From assembly GCA_963717085.1 (NCBI GenBank), contig CAVQVM010000015.1:310001-374000 (forward strand): a DNA stretch of 64,000 nt, read 5' to 3'. Below are positions 40,423 to 48,053 of this stretch, in pieces. The stretch comes from DASQUK01 sp963717085 (GTDB taxonomy: Bacteria; Actinomycetota; Acidimicrobiia; Acidimicrobiales; VFJN01). A program made the translations under genes and the position numbers. How positions within the stretch are numbered: position 1 is the stretch's first letter; each line of letters opens with the position of its first letter. The notes under the pieces were generated by a model that was given only the letters and a program-made list of their open reading frames with translations, was not told where the DNA came from and made no database searches.

Positions 40423-40935
40423 ATGGCCACGATCGACCGTCCGTTCGGCCGCCACCTCGAGGACTTCGAGGTCGGCGACGTCTACCGGCACTGGCCCGGC
40501 AAGACGATCACCGAATACGACGACCACCTCTTCTGCATGATCACGATGAACCACCACCCGCTGCACACCAACGCGTGGTTCGCCGAGAACGAGACCGTGC
40601 AGGGCCGCAACGTGGTCGTGGGCAACCTCGTGTACTCGCTGGTTCTCGGCATGTCGGTGCCGGACGTCAGCGGTGCGGCTGTGGCCAACCTCGAGGTCGA
40701 GGAGCTGAAGCACCCCAAGCCCACCTTCCACGGCGACACGATCTACGCCGTGACGCGGGTGCTGGACAAGAAGGAGACGTCCGACGGCAAGCGCGGCATC
40801 GTCACCGTGGAGACCAAGGGCATCAACCAGCGGCAGGAAGAGGTCTGCACGTTCACCCGCCGGCTGATGGTCTGGAAACGGGACCATGCCCCCGCCCGCC
40901 ACTACCCCTACGGCGACGAGGTCTTCGCCGAATAG
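40423..40935 (+). CDS. MaoC-family hydratase (mesaconyl/itaconyl-CoA hydratase-like)
   Basis: A 170-residue hot-dog-fold hydratase: HLEDFEVGDVYRHWPGKTITEYD, CMITMNHHPLHTNAWFA (catalytic Asp/His region, N-x-x-x-x-H), NLVYSLVLGMSV, VANLEVEELKHPKPTFHGDTI and VLDKKETSDGKRGIV. It belongs with Rv2499c and the short MaoC of Streptomyces ethylmalonyl-CoA clusters, which hydrate itaconyl- or mesaconyl-CoA. The ATG at 40423 was preferred over 40342 by family length. Divergent from the lipoprotein fragment; a regulatory inverted repeat follows its stop. Confidence 0.87.
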   Translation: MATIDRPFGRHLEDFEVGDVYRHWPGKTITEYDDHLFCMITMNHHPLHTNAWFAENETVQGRNVVVGNLVYSLVLGMSVPDVSGAAVANLEVEELKHPKPTFHGDTIYAVTRVLDKKETSDGKRGIVTVETKGINQRQEEVCTFTRRLMVWKRDHAPARHYPYGDEVFAE

Positions 40936-40950
40936 GGGCTCGGGCCACTT

Positions 40951-40979
40951 GTCTCTTACTTGTATGCTTAGTAGGAGAC
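40951..40979 (+). promoter_or_regulatory. Inverted repeat and -10-like element before the methyltransferase-mutY operon
   Basis: GTCTCTTACT (40951-40960) pairs with AGTAGGAGAC (40970-40979), with one mismatch, around TGTATGCTT. TATGCT (40963-40968) would be a good -10 element inside the palindrome. It lies 14 bases before the methyltransferase ATG, whose ribosome site GAGGAGG follows. Likely operator over promoter. Confidence 0.5.
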
Positions 40980-40992
40980 GAGGAGGCGGCCC

Positions 40993-41787
40993 ATGAGCGA
41001 ACGCCTGAAGGACGCGGCGCTGGGGTTCGAAAGCAACGCCGCCGCGTACGAGCGAGCCCGCCCGTCGTACCCGGCGGAGGTGGTCGCCCACGTGGTGGGG
41101 CACGGCGCCATCGGCCCCGGCCGCCGGGTGATCGACCTGGCGGCCGGCACGGGCAAGCTGACGCGGCTGCTCGTGCCGACCGGCGCCGAGGTCGTGGCGG
41201 TCGAACCGGTGGCGGGGATGCGGGCGCAGCTGGCGGCGCTGCCGGGGATCGAGGTGCTCGACGGCACCGCCGAGGCCCTGCCGTTGCCCGACGACTCGGC
41301 CGACGCAGTCACCGTGGCGCAGGCGTTCCACTGGTTCGACCCCCCGATCGCCCTGGCCGAGATCCGCCGCGTGCTGCACCCCGGTGGCCACCTGTTCCTC
41401 GTCTGGAACACGCGCGACCGCGGCCATGACTGGGTCCGGGCCTTCGGCGACCTGCTCGTCGACGGGCCGGACCTCGAGCGGCCCTACGACTCCTACTACG
41501 ACGTGGACTACGCCGCCCTTGTCGCGAGCGCCGGCGCCGACGGGTTCACCCCGGTCGAGCTGTGGACTCATGCCTGGGAGCAGCCCTGCGATCCGGACCT
41601 GCTGGTGGCCCGGGCCGAGTCCGTCAGTGTGGTCGGCGCGCTCGCCGAGGACGACCGAGCGCGGGTGCTCAGCCGCATCCGCGACCTGGCCCGCACCCAC
41701 CCGGACCTCGCCGGCAGGACCACGTTCGGGTTTCCGTACGTGACGCGCGTCTATCGCTGCCGCACGACGCCAGCGCCGGCGGCGTGA
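40993..41787 (+). CDS. Class I SAM-dependent methyltransferase, tandem copy 1
   Basis: A 264-residue methyltransferase_11-type protein. RRVIDLAAGTGKLTRLL (motif I), VVAVEPVAGM (motif II acidic strand), DGTAEALPLPDDSADAVTVAQAFHWF (motifs III-IV) and RVLHPGGHLFLVW (post-motif). The N-terminal SNAAAYERARPSYP is typical of actinobacterial members acting on small molecules. Its GTGA junction couples it to a paralogue and, through that, to mutY. The substrate is unknown. Confidence 0.87.
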   Translation: MSERLKDAALGFESNAAAYERARPSYPAEVVAHVVGHGAIGPGRRVIDLAAGTGKLTRLLVPTGAEVVAVEPVAGMRAQLAALPGIEVLDGTAEALPLPDDSADAVTVAQAFHWFDPPIALAEIRRVLHPGGHLFLVWNTRDRGHDWVRAFGDLLVDGPDLERPYDSYYDVDYAALVASAGADGFTPVELWTHAWEQPCDPDLLVARAESVSVVGALAEDDRARVLSRIRDLARTHPDLAGRTTFGFPYVTRVYRCRTTPAPAA

Positions 41788-42554
41788 CGGATCCCCGGGT
41801 CGCCCCGCAGGCGTCGCGCTTCGGCGACGTGGCCGACCGCTACGAGCGGGCCCGGCCGCTCTACCCGGAGTCGGCGCTGTCGGAGCTCGCGGATCGGTGC
41901 GGGCTGCAGCCCGGCACCGCGGTGCTCGATCTCGGCGCCGGGACCGGCAAGCTCACCCGCCAGCTTGTCGAGCTTGGCGCCGACGTGGTCGCCGTCGAGC
42001 CGGCCGCCGGGATGCGCCGGCGTTTAGAGCCCGAGGTCCCGGGCGTGCCCGTCCTCGATGGCACGGCGGAGGACATCCCGCTGCCCGACGCCTCGGTGGA
42101 GATCGTCACGGTGGGACAGGCCTTTCACTGGTTCGACACCCACCCGGCCCTGGACGAGATCGCCCGCGTGCTCCGGCCGGCGGGCTGGCTGGCACTCCTG
42201 TGGCACGAGCGGCCCGAGTCGGGGTGGGCGGCGGGGCTGTGGGACCTGCGCACGCTGCTGACCGGGGGTCGCCGTGCGTACCCCGGCGACGGCTGGGAGG
42301 AGGTCCTGGCCGCCGATGGCCGGTTCGGCCCCCGGACGTCGAGTCGCCACGACCTCGAGGTCACGACCACGGTCGACGCCGAGCTGGCCGACAGCGCCTC
42401 GCGCAGTTGCGTGCACGTGGTCGACGACGGCCAGCGGCGGGAGGTCCTCGAACGGCTGCGCCGATTCCTAGATGCGCACCCGGACACCGCCGGCCGCCGC
42501 CGGCTGGCCTACACGCGTCCGTGCACACTGCACCTGTGCCAACGAAGGGGGTGA
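41784..42554 (+). CDS. Class I SAM-dependent methyltransferase, tandem copy 2
   Basis: A 256-residue paralogue of the preceding gene: FGDVADRYERARPLYP, AVLDLGAGTGKLTRQL, VVAVEPAAGM, DGTAEDIPLPDASVEIVTVGQAFHWF. The two proteins align through their full SAM domain, indicating tandem duplication followed by C-terminal divergence. GTG start overlapping the upstream TGA (GTGA), and its own TGA overlaps the mutY GTG (GTGA). Perhaps both modify related substrates or the same substrate twice. Confidence 0.86.
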   Translation: MTDPRVAPQASRFGDVADRYERARPLYPESALSELADRCGLQPGTAVLDLGAGTGKLTRQLVELGADVVAVEPAAGMRRRLEPEVPGVPVLDGTAEDIPLPDASVEIVTVGQAFHWFDTHPALDEIARVLRPAGWLALLWHERPESGWAAGLWDLRTLLTGGRRAYPGDGWEEVLAADGRFGPRTSSRHDLEVTTTVDAELADSASRSCVHVVDDGQRREVLERLRRFLDAHPDTAGRRRLAYTRPCTLHLCQRRG

Positions 42555-43414
42555 CGCACGACCGGGAGCGCCTGGTGCTCGCCTGGGGCGAGATGCACCT
42601 CCGCGACCTGCCCTGGCGTCGCACCCGTGACCCTTGGGCGATCCTCGTCTCCGAGGTCATGGCCCAACAGACCGGCGTCGACCGGGTCGTCTCCTACTAC
42701 CAGCGGTTCCTGGACCGCTTCCCGACGCCGGCGACTTGCGCGGCGGCACCGCTCGGCGAGGTGCTCCGGCTGTGGGCGGGGCTCGGGTACAACCGCCGGG
42801 CGGTGAACCTGCACGGGTGCGCCCGGGCGGTGGTCGACCACCACGGGGGGGCGCTGCCGGCCGACTTGGCGGCCCTCCAGGCCCTGCCCGGTGTCGGTCC
42901 CTACACGGCCCGGGCGGTGCTGGCGTTCGCGTTCGAGCGCCACGTGGGAGTGGTCGACACCAATGTCGGCAGGGTGCTCGCTCGCTGGGCGGGCCGTCCG
43001 CTCCGCGCCGCCGAGGCCCAGGCGCAGGCCGACGGGTTGGTGCCGCCCGGCCGCGCGTGGGCCTGGAACCAGGCGGTCATGGAGCTGGGCGGGACCGTCT
43101 GCCGGCGGCGGCAGCCCCGGTGCGCGTCGTGCCCGGTGCGGCGGTCGTGTGCCTGGGCGGGGGTGGGGTTGGCACCGCCGGATCCGGCGGATGGATCGGC
43201 CGGGGTCGGTGCCGGCCAACCCCGGTTCGAGGGCTCCGACCGCCAGGGCCGGGGACGACTGGCCGAGGCGCTGTGTCACGGTCCGGTGGCGCTGGCGGAC
43301 CTGGCGACCGTGATGGGTTGGCCCGACGACCCGGCTCGCGCCGACCGGGTCGCCGTCGGCCTGCTCGACGACGGCCTGGCGGTGCGAGAGGGTGCGGTCC
43401 TGCGCCTGCCCTGA
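42551..43414 (+). CDS. mutY: A/G-specific adenine glycosylase
   Basis: A 287-residue MutY that excises adenine mispaired with 8-oxoguanine. Seen: LRDLPWRRTRDPWAILVSEVMAQQT (substrate pocket and catalytic Glu), LPGVGPYTARAVLAF (helix-hairpin-helix), VGVVDTNVGRVLARW (GPD Asp), and CRRRQPRCASCPVRRSC, the C-x6-C-x2-C-x5-C 4Fe-4S loop. The C-terminal NUDIX-like domain of E. coli MutY is absent; a short winged-helix-like tail (LAEALCHGPVALADLATVMGW) is there instead, as in actinobacterial forms. GTG start, coupled to the upstream methyltransferase. Confidence 0.92.
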   Translation: MTHDRERLVLAWGEMHLRDLPWRRTRDPWAILVSEVMAQQTGVDRVVSYYQRFLDRFPTPATCAAAPLGEVLRLWAGLGYNRRAVNLHGCARAVVDHHGGALPADLAALQALPGVGPYTARAVLAFAFERHVGVVDTNVGRVLARWAGRPLRAAEAQAQADGLVPPGRAWAWNQAVMELGGTVCRRRQPRCASCPVRRSCAWAGVGLAPPDPADGSAGVGAGQPRFEGSDRQGRGRLAEALCHGPVALADLATVMGWPDDPARADRVAVGLLDDGLAVREGAVLRLP

Positions 43415-43447
43415 GGCCGACCGTCGGGCGTGGGGCGATCCCACGAC

Positions 43448-43547
43448 CCGAGGCAATGGCTCACGGTCGCCACAGGCCGAGGCAATGGCTTACGGAATCC
43501 GTGAGCTGGTGCCTCGGCCTCGCCTGAGCGTGTGTCATTGCCTCGGG
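43448..43547. repeat. Extragenic repeat cluster CCGAGGCAATG (two direct, one inverted)
   Basis: Between convergent genes: CCGAGGCAATGGCTCACGG (43448-43466), CCGAGGCAATGGCTTACGG (43477-43495, one difference) and, inverted, CATTGCCTCGG (43536-43546, followed on its reverse strand by ACACACG). The inverted copy can pair with either direct copy, giving alternative stems of 11 bp. A short palindrome ACGGA-A-TCCGT (43492-43502) lies within. Looks like a REP-type or terminator-associated element. Confidence 0.65.
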
Positions 43548-43571
43548 CCACCAGCCGCGTGTCGGTGGGCC

Positions 43572-44498
43572 TCAGGGCTCGGCCAGGAACTCGCCGATCA
43601 GCCGGTTGACCACGTCGGGGCGCTCGAGGTGCAGGAAGTGTCCGGCGCCGTCCACGATCTCGGCCCGCGACCCGGGGGTGGTCAGCCCGGCCCCCGCCAG
43701 CTCGGCGAGCTCGACGCCCATGCACCCGTCGGTCCGGCCGTGCAGGTACAGGGTGGGCACCGGGGGCGGCCCGGCAGAGGCGTCCTGGAGCGCCTGAACC
43801 TCGGGATCGGGATCCAAGCCGACGCCGCCGAGCGTGGCCCGGTAGTAGCCGATGGCGGCGTTCAGGTTGGCGGCGTCGCGCAGGGCGTCCTTGACGTGCG
43901 GCAGGTCGGCGCTGGCGTCGTAACCCGGTGACCAGTCCGCCCAGAGGCGCTCGATGAAAGCCAGGTCGTCCATCGGCACCGCCAGCTCGGCCAGCGGATG
44001 CTGGAAGAGGAACATGTACCACGACCGCCGCAGCTGGTCGTACGTGAGGAAGCCGCTTGTGATCGTTGCCGGTGGTGGCACGGCCAGCGTCACCACGCGC
44101 CGCCACGTCGTGGCGTGGTGGACCGCCGCGTACGCCGCGAACGCACCCCAGTCGTGGCCGATCAGCACGGCATCCTCGCCTCCCCCGAGCGCCTCGTGCA
44201 GCGCGCAGGCGTCGAGACCAAGCACGGCCGACTGGTAGCGGCCGTCGGCGGGTACCGTCGTGGGTGCGTAGCCCCGCAGCCACGGGGCTATCGCCCGGTA
44301 GCCGCCGCCGGCGAGGAAGGGGAGCAGATGCCGCCACGTCCACGCCGAATCGGGGAAGCCATGGAGGCACAGCGCCAGCGGCGCCGTGGGGTCGCCGGCG
44401 GCGAGGTAGGCGAACGTGAGCCCGTTTGCCTCGACGTTGTACTGGGTGATGCCGCTCTCTCGTTGTTGCTCGTCACCCCTCGACGGTCGCTCGCTCAT
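43572..44498 (-). CDS. Alpha/beta hydrolase, epoxide hydrolase/dehalogenase-like
   Basis: A 308-residue alpha/beta hydrolase: LHGFPDSAWTWRHLLPFL, nucleophile elbow IGHDWGAFAAY with Asp, RRSWYMFLFQHPLAE lid residues, and GAGHFLHLERPDVV with the catalytic His. It is a paralogue-type relative of the hydrolase at 34212 (shared SWYM-LFQ lid). It would open epoxides or hydrolyse esters or halides; undecided. It stands alone, divergent from the MBL-fold gene and converging on mutY across the repeat cluster. Confidence 0.84.
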   Translation of the reverse strand: MSERPSRGDEQQRESGITQYNVEANGLTFAYLAAGDPTAPLALCLHGFPDSAWTWRHLLPFLAGGGYRAIAPWLRGYAPTTVPADGRYQSAVLGLDACALHEALGGGEDAVLIGHDWGAFAAYAAVHHATTWRRVVTLAVPPPATITSGFLTYDQLRRSWYMFLFQHPLAELAVPMDDLAFIERLWADWSPGYDASADLPHVKDALRDAANLNAAIGYYRATLGGVGLDPDPEVQALQDASAGPPPVPTLYLHGRTDGCMGVELAELAGAGLTTPGSRAEIVDGAGHFLHLERPDVVNRLIGEFLAEP

Positions 44499-44587
44499 GA
44501 CGGCGGACGCTAACCGCGCCCGTCCGGGGTCGCCCGGAGGCCGCGTGTGGTGATTGTGGTCACACTCAGTGCTGGCGCCGGACGCAG

Positions 44588-45469
44588 TTGGATATCGTCC
44601 CGAGACCGCCGCGAATCGGGGATCCCTTGCTGAACGTGTCCTTCTTCGGAGTCAGGGGTTCCACCCCGTGCCCATGCGACGACAATCGTCGCTACGGGGG
44701 GAATACGTCATGTGTCCTCCTCGACGCGCCGGGTCACGACCCGATCGTCCTCGACCTCGGGACCGGGCTGCGGCAGCTGGGGTATGCCCTGCCCGCGGAC
44801 GGATCGTTCGAGGGCTCGGCGCTCGTCACCCACCTGCACTGGGACCACGTCCAGGGCCTGCCGTTCTTCGGCCCGATCCTCGCGCCTGGGGCCCGACTCG
44901 ACGTCTACGGCCCGCCGCAGGAGGCGGGCTCGCTGGAGGAGGCGTTCCGCCAGTTCGTGCGCCCGCCGTTCTTCCCGGTCACCGTCGAGGAGCTGTACGG
45001 GCACATCGCGTTCCACGACGTCCTCGACGCGGACATCGAGATCGACGGGGCGAAGGTTCGGGTGCGCCCCGTCCCCCACGTGGGCACCAACAACGGCTAC
45101 CGGGTGGACATCGGCGGGGCCGCGGTCGCCTACCTGGCCGACCACCAGATGCCGCACGACGGCAGCCACCGCGTGACCGACGCCGTGCTCGAGCTGTGCG
45201 ACGGAGCCGACCTGGTCATCCACGACGCGCAGTACACCCCCGACGAGTTCACGCAGAAGTACTACTGGGGCCACTGCACGGTCGACTACGCCGTGTTCGT
45301 GGCGCACGAGGCGGGGGCCAAGCGCCTGGCGTTGTTCCACCACGATCCGGGGCACGACGACGCCGCCGTCGACGTGCTCCTCGCCCACGCTTGCGACCTC
45401 GCCGCGAACACGTCGCTGTCCGAGGTCATCGCCGCGTACGAGGGCCTCACCGTCTCGTTCGGCGGCTGA
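44588..45469 (+). CDS. MBL-fold metallo-hydrolase (phosphodiesterase/RNase Z-like)
   Basis: A 293-residue metallo-beta-lactamase-fold protein: VSFFGVRGSTPCPC at the N-terminus, GGNTSCVLLDA, LVTHLHWDHVQGLPFF (HxHxDH two-metal motif), VAYLADHQMP, DLVIHDAQYT and GHCTVDYAVFVAHEAGAKRLALFHHDP. This layout, with GVRGSTP and the HDAQYT Asp ligand, is typical of cyclic-nucleotide-phosphodiesterase/AtsA-like hydrolases. The TTG at 44588 gives 13 extra residues; TTG 44627 or GTG 44636 close to the conserved strand are equally possible. Confidence 0.84.
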   Translation: MDIVPRPPRIGDPLLNVSFFGVRGSTPCPCDDNRRYGGNTSCVLLDAPGHDPIVLDLGTGLRQLGYALPADGSFEGSALVTHLHWDHVQGLPFFGPILAPGARLDVYGPPQEAGSLEEAFRQFVRPPFFPVTVEELYGHIAFHDVLDADIEIDGAKVRVRPVPHVGTNNGYRVDIGGAAVAYLADHQMPHDGSHRVTDAVLELCDGADLVIHDAQYTPDEFTQKYYWGHCTVDYAVFVAHEAGAKRLALFHHDPGHDDAAVDVLLAHACDLAANTSLSEVIAAYEGLTVSFGG

Positions 45470-45525
45470 ACCGGGCGGACCACCTGCATACCGGGCGGCC
45501 TTGGATCGGTCGCTAGGGTGCCGGC

Positions 45526-46032
45526 GTGAACGCCGAGGGAGACGCAGCGTCGTCCGCTGCCGACGGCGCGCGGTTCCGGCAGGTGCTCGGGCATTTCCCC
45601 ACCGGGGTCACCGTGGTCACCGCCGGCACCGAGGGGGGACCGGTCGGGCTGTGCGTCGGCTCGTTCACGTCGGTGTCGTTGCATCCACCGCTGGTGGCGT
45701 TCTGCGCCGGGTACTCGTCGACCAGCTATCCCCTGATCGAGGCCGCCGGGCACTTCTGCGTCAACATCCTGGCCGAGGGCCAGGAGGAGATCGCCCGGGT
45801 GTTCGCCGACAAGGGCGACGACAAGTTCTCAGGCATCGGCTGGCGTCCCTCGGTGGTGACCCGCGCGCCGGTCATCAACGACGTGCTGGCGTGGATCGAT
45901 TGCGAGATCGACGCCATCCACGAGGCCGGTGACCACTGGATCGTGGTCGGCCGCGTGCTCGACCTCGAGATCGGCCACGAGGGGGGTCCGCTGGTGTTCT
46001 TCCGAGGCGGGTTTGGTCGATACAGCTCATAG
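45526..46032 (+). CDS. Flavin reductase family protein (FMN-binding split barrel)
   Basis: A 168-residue HpaC/flavin reductase-like protein: FRQVLGHFPTGVTVVTAG, VGLCVGSFTSVSLHPPLVAFC (FMN site), HFCVNILAEGQEEIARVFA and WIDCEIDAIHEAGDHWIVVGRVLDLEIG split in the typical C-terminal strands. It reduces FMN or FAD with NAD(P)H for a separate monooxygenase. Starts at GTG. The LOG-family gene begins four bases after its stop, an operon arrangement without an obvious functional link. Confidence 0.88.
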   Translation: MNAEGDAASSAADGARFRQVLGHFPTGVTVVTAGTEGGPVGLCVGSFTSVSLHPPLVAFCAGYSSTSYPLIEAAGHFCVNILAEGQEEIARVFADKGDDKFSGIGWRPSVVTRAPVINDVLAWIDCEIDAIHEAGDHWIVVGRVLDLEIGHEGGPLVFFRGGFGRYSS

Positions 46033-46036
46033 GGGC

Positions 46037-46651
46037 GTGGACCTTCCCCGGGTGTGCGTGTTCTCCGGATCGAGCATCGGCGCCCGCGGCACGTACGCCG
46101 ATGCCGCCGCCTCGCTGGGCCGCGAGCTCGCGGCCCGTGGGATCGGTCTGGTCTACGGCGGCGCGGGCGTCGGGCTCATGCGGGTGGTGGCGGAGGCGTG
46201 CCGCAGTGCCGGGGGCTCGGTCACGGGCGTGATCCCCGAGTCGCTCGTCGAGGCCGAGGTGGCGGACCGCGACGTGGACGACCTGCGGATCGTCGGCACC
46301 ATGCACGAACGCAAGGCCCTGATGGCCGATCTGGCCGCCGGGTTCGTCGCTCTGCCCGGTGGTTTCGGCACATTCGAGGAGTTCTGCGAGGTTGTCACCT
46401 GGAGCCAGCTCGGCCTCCACGTTCCGGCCAAGCCCTGCGCGGTGCTCGACGTCGAGGGCTTCTACGCACCGCTGCTGGAGCTGTTCGACCGGGGAGTCGG
46501 CGAGGGCTTCATCCGGCCCGAGCACCGCCGGCTCGTGCTGGCGGCGCCCGATCCGGTCGGCGTGCTGGACCTGCTGGCGGCCTGGGAACCGCCGCCGCCG
46601 ACGCGCAAGTGGGTCGACGACGCGGTGGCGCCCAACCGCGATCCGACCTGA
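46037..46651 (+). CDS. LOG-family protein (TIGR00730; cytokinin-riboside phosphoribohydrolase-like)
   Basis: A 204-residue LOG protein: VCVFSGSSIGARGTYADAA, YGGAGVGLMRVVAEACRSAGGSVTGVIP, MHERKALMADLAAGFVALPGGFGTFEEFCEVVTWSQLG, containing the catalytic PGGxGTxxE and the MHxRK motif. These enzymes hydrolyse N6-modified adenosine monophosphates or AMP-like nucleotides. The start is a GTG directly after the flavin reductase. It is converged upon by a DUF2752 gene. Confidence 0.88.
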   Translation: MDLPRVCVFSGSSIGARGTYADAAASLGRELAARGIGLVYGGAGVGLMRVVAEACRSAGGSVTGVIPESLVEAEVADRDVDDLRIVGTMHERKALMADLAAGFVALPGGFGTFEEFCEVVTWSQLGLHVPAKPCAVLDVEGFYAPLLELFDRGVGEGFIRPEHRRLVLAAPDPVGVLDLLAAWEPPPPTRKWVDDAVAPNRDPT

Positions 46652-46654
46652 CGC

Positions 46655-47053
46655 TCAGCCGGAGGCGAGGAACTCGAGCGGCGCGAGCGGCAGGTTGCGG
46701 GCGACCGTGAAGGCGGCCACCAGCGCCACCGCCCCCACCGTCGCCCAACGCGGGAACCGCAGGGTCCCGGCGGGGCGGCCCACGAGCGGCAGGAGCCAGA
46801 GCGCCAGCGCCACCCCCAGGACCGCGAGGAAGCCCGGGAGGAGGAGGTTGTGGTCCAGCGCCTGCCCGACGTGGCCCCTCAACAGGTCGTGCGTGCCCCG
46901 GAGGCCCCCGCAGGCGGGGCAGTCGATGCCGAACAGCAGGCGGCTCGGGCACAGCGGATAGACCCCGCGCCCCGACGGGTCGACCACGCCGACGTAAGCG
47001 GCGGCCCCGGCGACGGCGGCCAGGGTCGCCCAACGCGCGCCTCCACCGTGCAT
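46655..47053 (-). CDS. DUF2752 membrane protein
   Basis: A 132-residue membrane protein. VYPLCPSRLLFGIDCPACGGLRGTHDLLRGHVGQALDHN is the DUF2752 signature with the conserved CPxCG; helices lie at roughly residues 8-24, 70-92 and 102-118. The function of the family is unknown; Cys pairs and membrane location suggest a membrane-associated role. Divergent from the LLM gene at 47080 and convergent with the LOG gene. Confidence 0.85.
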   Translation of the reverse strand: MHGGGARWATLAAVAGAAAYVGVVDPSGRGVYPLCPSRLLFGIDCPACGGLRGTHDLLRGHVGQALDHNLLLPGFLAVLGVALALWLLPLVGRPAGTLRFPRWATVGAVALVAAFTVARNLPLAPLEFLASG

Positions 47054-47079
47054 CGACGGCCAAAGTAGCGTCGGCGCCC

Positions 47080-47961
47080 ATGGACGTTGGGCGCGTCGGC
47101 ATCTGGACGGCCCAGCTCGACCTGCAGCCGGCGGCGCGGGCCCGCGCGGCGGCCGCGGAGCTGGAAGAGCTGGGCTTCGGTGCGTTGTGGATCCCCGAGG
47201 CGGTCGGCCGGGAGGCGATGTCCCACGCCGCGGTGCTGCTCGACGCCACGGAACGGCTCGTCGTCGCCACGGGCGTGGCCGTGATCTTCAGCCGAGTGCC
47301 CAGCATCGCCGTGGCCGCCCAGCGGCTGCTCGCCGACGACTCGGGCGGGCGCTTCCTGCTCGGGCTCGGAGTCAGCCACGCGGCGATGATCGAGGGGATG
47401 CTGGGCCAGGTCTGGGACAAGCCGGTGACCCGCATGCGCGACTACCTCGACGCCATGGACGAGGCGTTCACGGTGTCGCCACCCCCCGCCGACGATCCGC
47501 CCCGGGTTCTCGCCGCGCTCGGCCCGAAGATGCTCGAGCTCGCGGCAACCCGGGCGTGGGGGGCGCTGACCTACTTCGTTCCGGTGGAGCACACCGCCGA
47601 GGCGCGTGGGTACCTGGGTGACGGGCCGATGCTTCTGGTCGAGCAGGCGGTGGTCCTGGAGAGCGACGCCGATGTCGCGCGCGCCATAGGCCGCAAGCAC
47701 ATGTCCATCTACCTGACCCTGCCGAACTACGTGAACAACCTTCGGCGACTTGGATGGGGCGACGACGACCTCGCCGGAGGGGGCAGCGACGGACTGGTCG
47801 ACGCGCTCGTGGCGTGGGGAGACGCCGACGCTGTCTCGGCGCGGGTGGCCGCCCACCACGACGCCGGGGCCGACCACGTGTGCATCCAGGTGCTCGGGCC
47901 CGACGCCACTGCACTCCCGCTCGAGCACTGGCGGGCGCTGGCGGCTGCGCTCGTCGCCTGA
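47080..47961 (+). CDS. LLM-class F420-dependent oxidoreductase (TIGR03620-like)
   Basis: A 293-residue luciferase-like barrel: GRVGIWTAQLDLQPA at the N-terminus, LEELGFGALWIPEAVGREAM, VATGVAVIFSRVPSIAVAAQRLL, GGRFLLGLGVSHAAMIEGM, LAALGPKMLELAATRAWGALTYF and GADHVCIQVL. This order fits the F420-dependent TIGR03620 subgroup common in Mycobacterium and Acidimicrobiia. Substrate unknown. Not in an operon; ABC exporter genes follow after 92 bases on the same strand. Confidence 0.87.
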   Translation: MDVGRVGIWTAQLDLQPAARARAAAAELEELGFGALWIPEAVGREAMSHAAVLLDATERLVVATGVAVIFSRVPSIAVAAQRLLADDSGGRFLLGLGVSHAAMIEGMLGQVWDKPVTRMRDYLDAMDEAFTVSPPPADDPPRVLAALGPKMLELAATRAWGALTYFVPVEHTAEARGYLGDGPMLLVEQAVVLESDADVARAIGRKHMSIYLTLPNYVNNLRRLGWGDDDLAGGGSDGLVDALVAWGDADAVSARVAAHHDAGADHVCIQVLGPDATALPLEHWRALAAALVA

Positions 47962-48053
47962 TGACGCTGCCCACATGGCCCGCCTGAAATGGCGTTGTCG
48001 GCCGGCGGGTGCACGCCGGTAGCGTTGACCCGCGGGTCAAGGCCGAGGGGAAG

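Noticed and set aside
39931..40430. Complete lipoprotein gene with signal peptide
   Set aside because: Upstream in-frame translation gives no hydrophobic signal followed by a lipobox. A ...LPPGC stretch exists only in another frame, so the protein is called as possibly truncated.
43448..43547. Direct repeats considered as a mini CRISPR array
   Set aside because: Only two direct copies of 19 bp with an 10-bp gap, one inverted copy, no cas genes. Fits an extragenic palindrome better.
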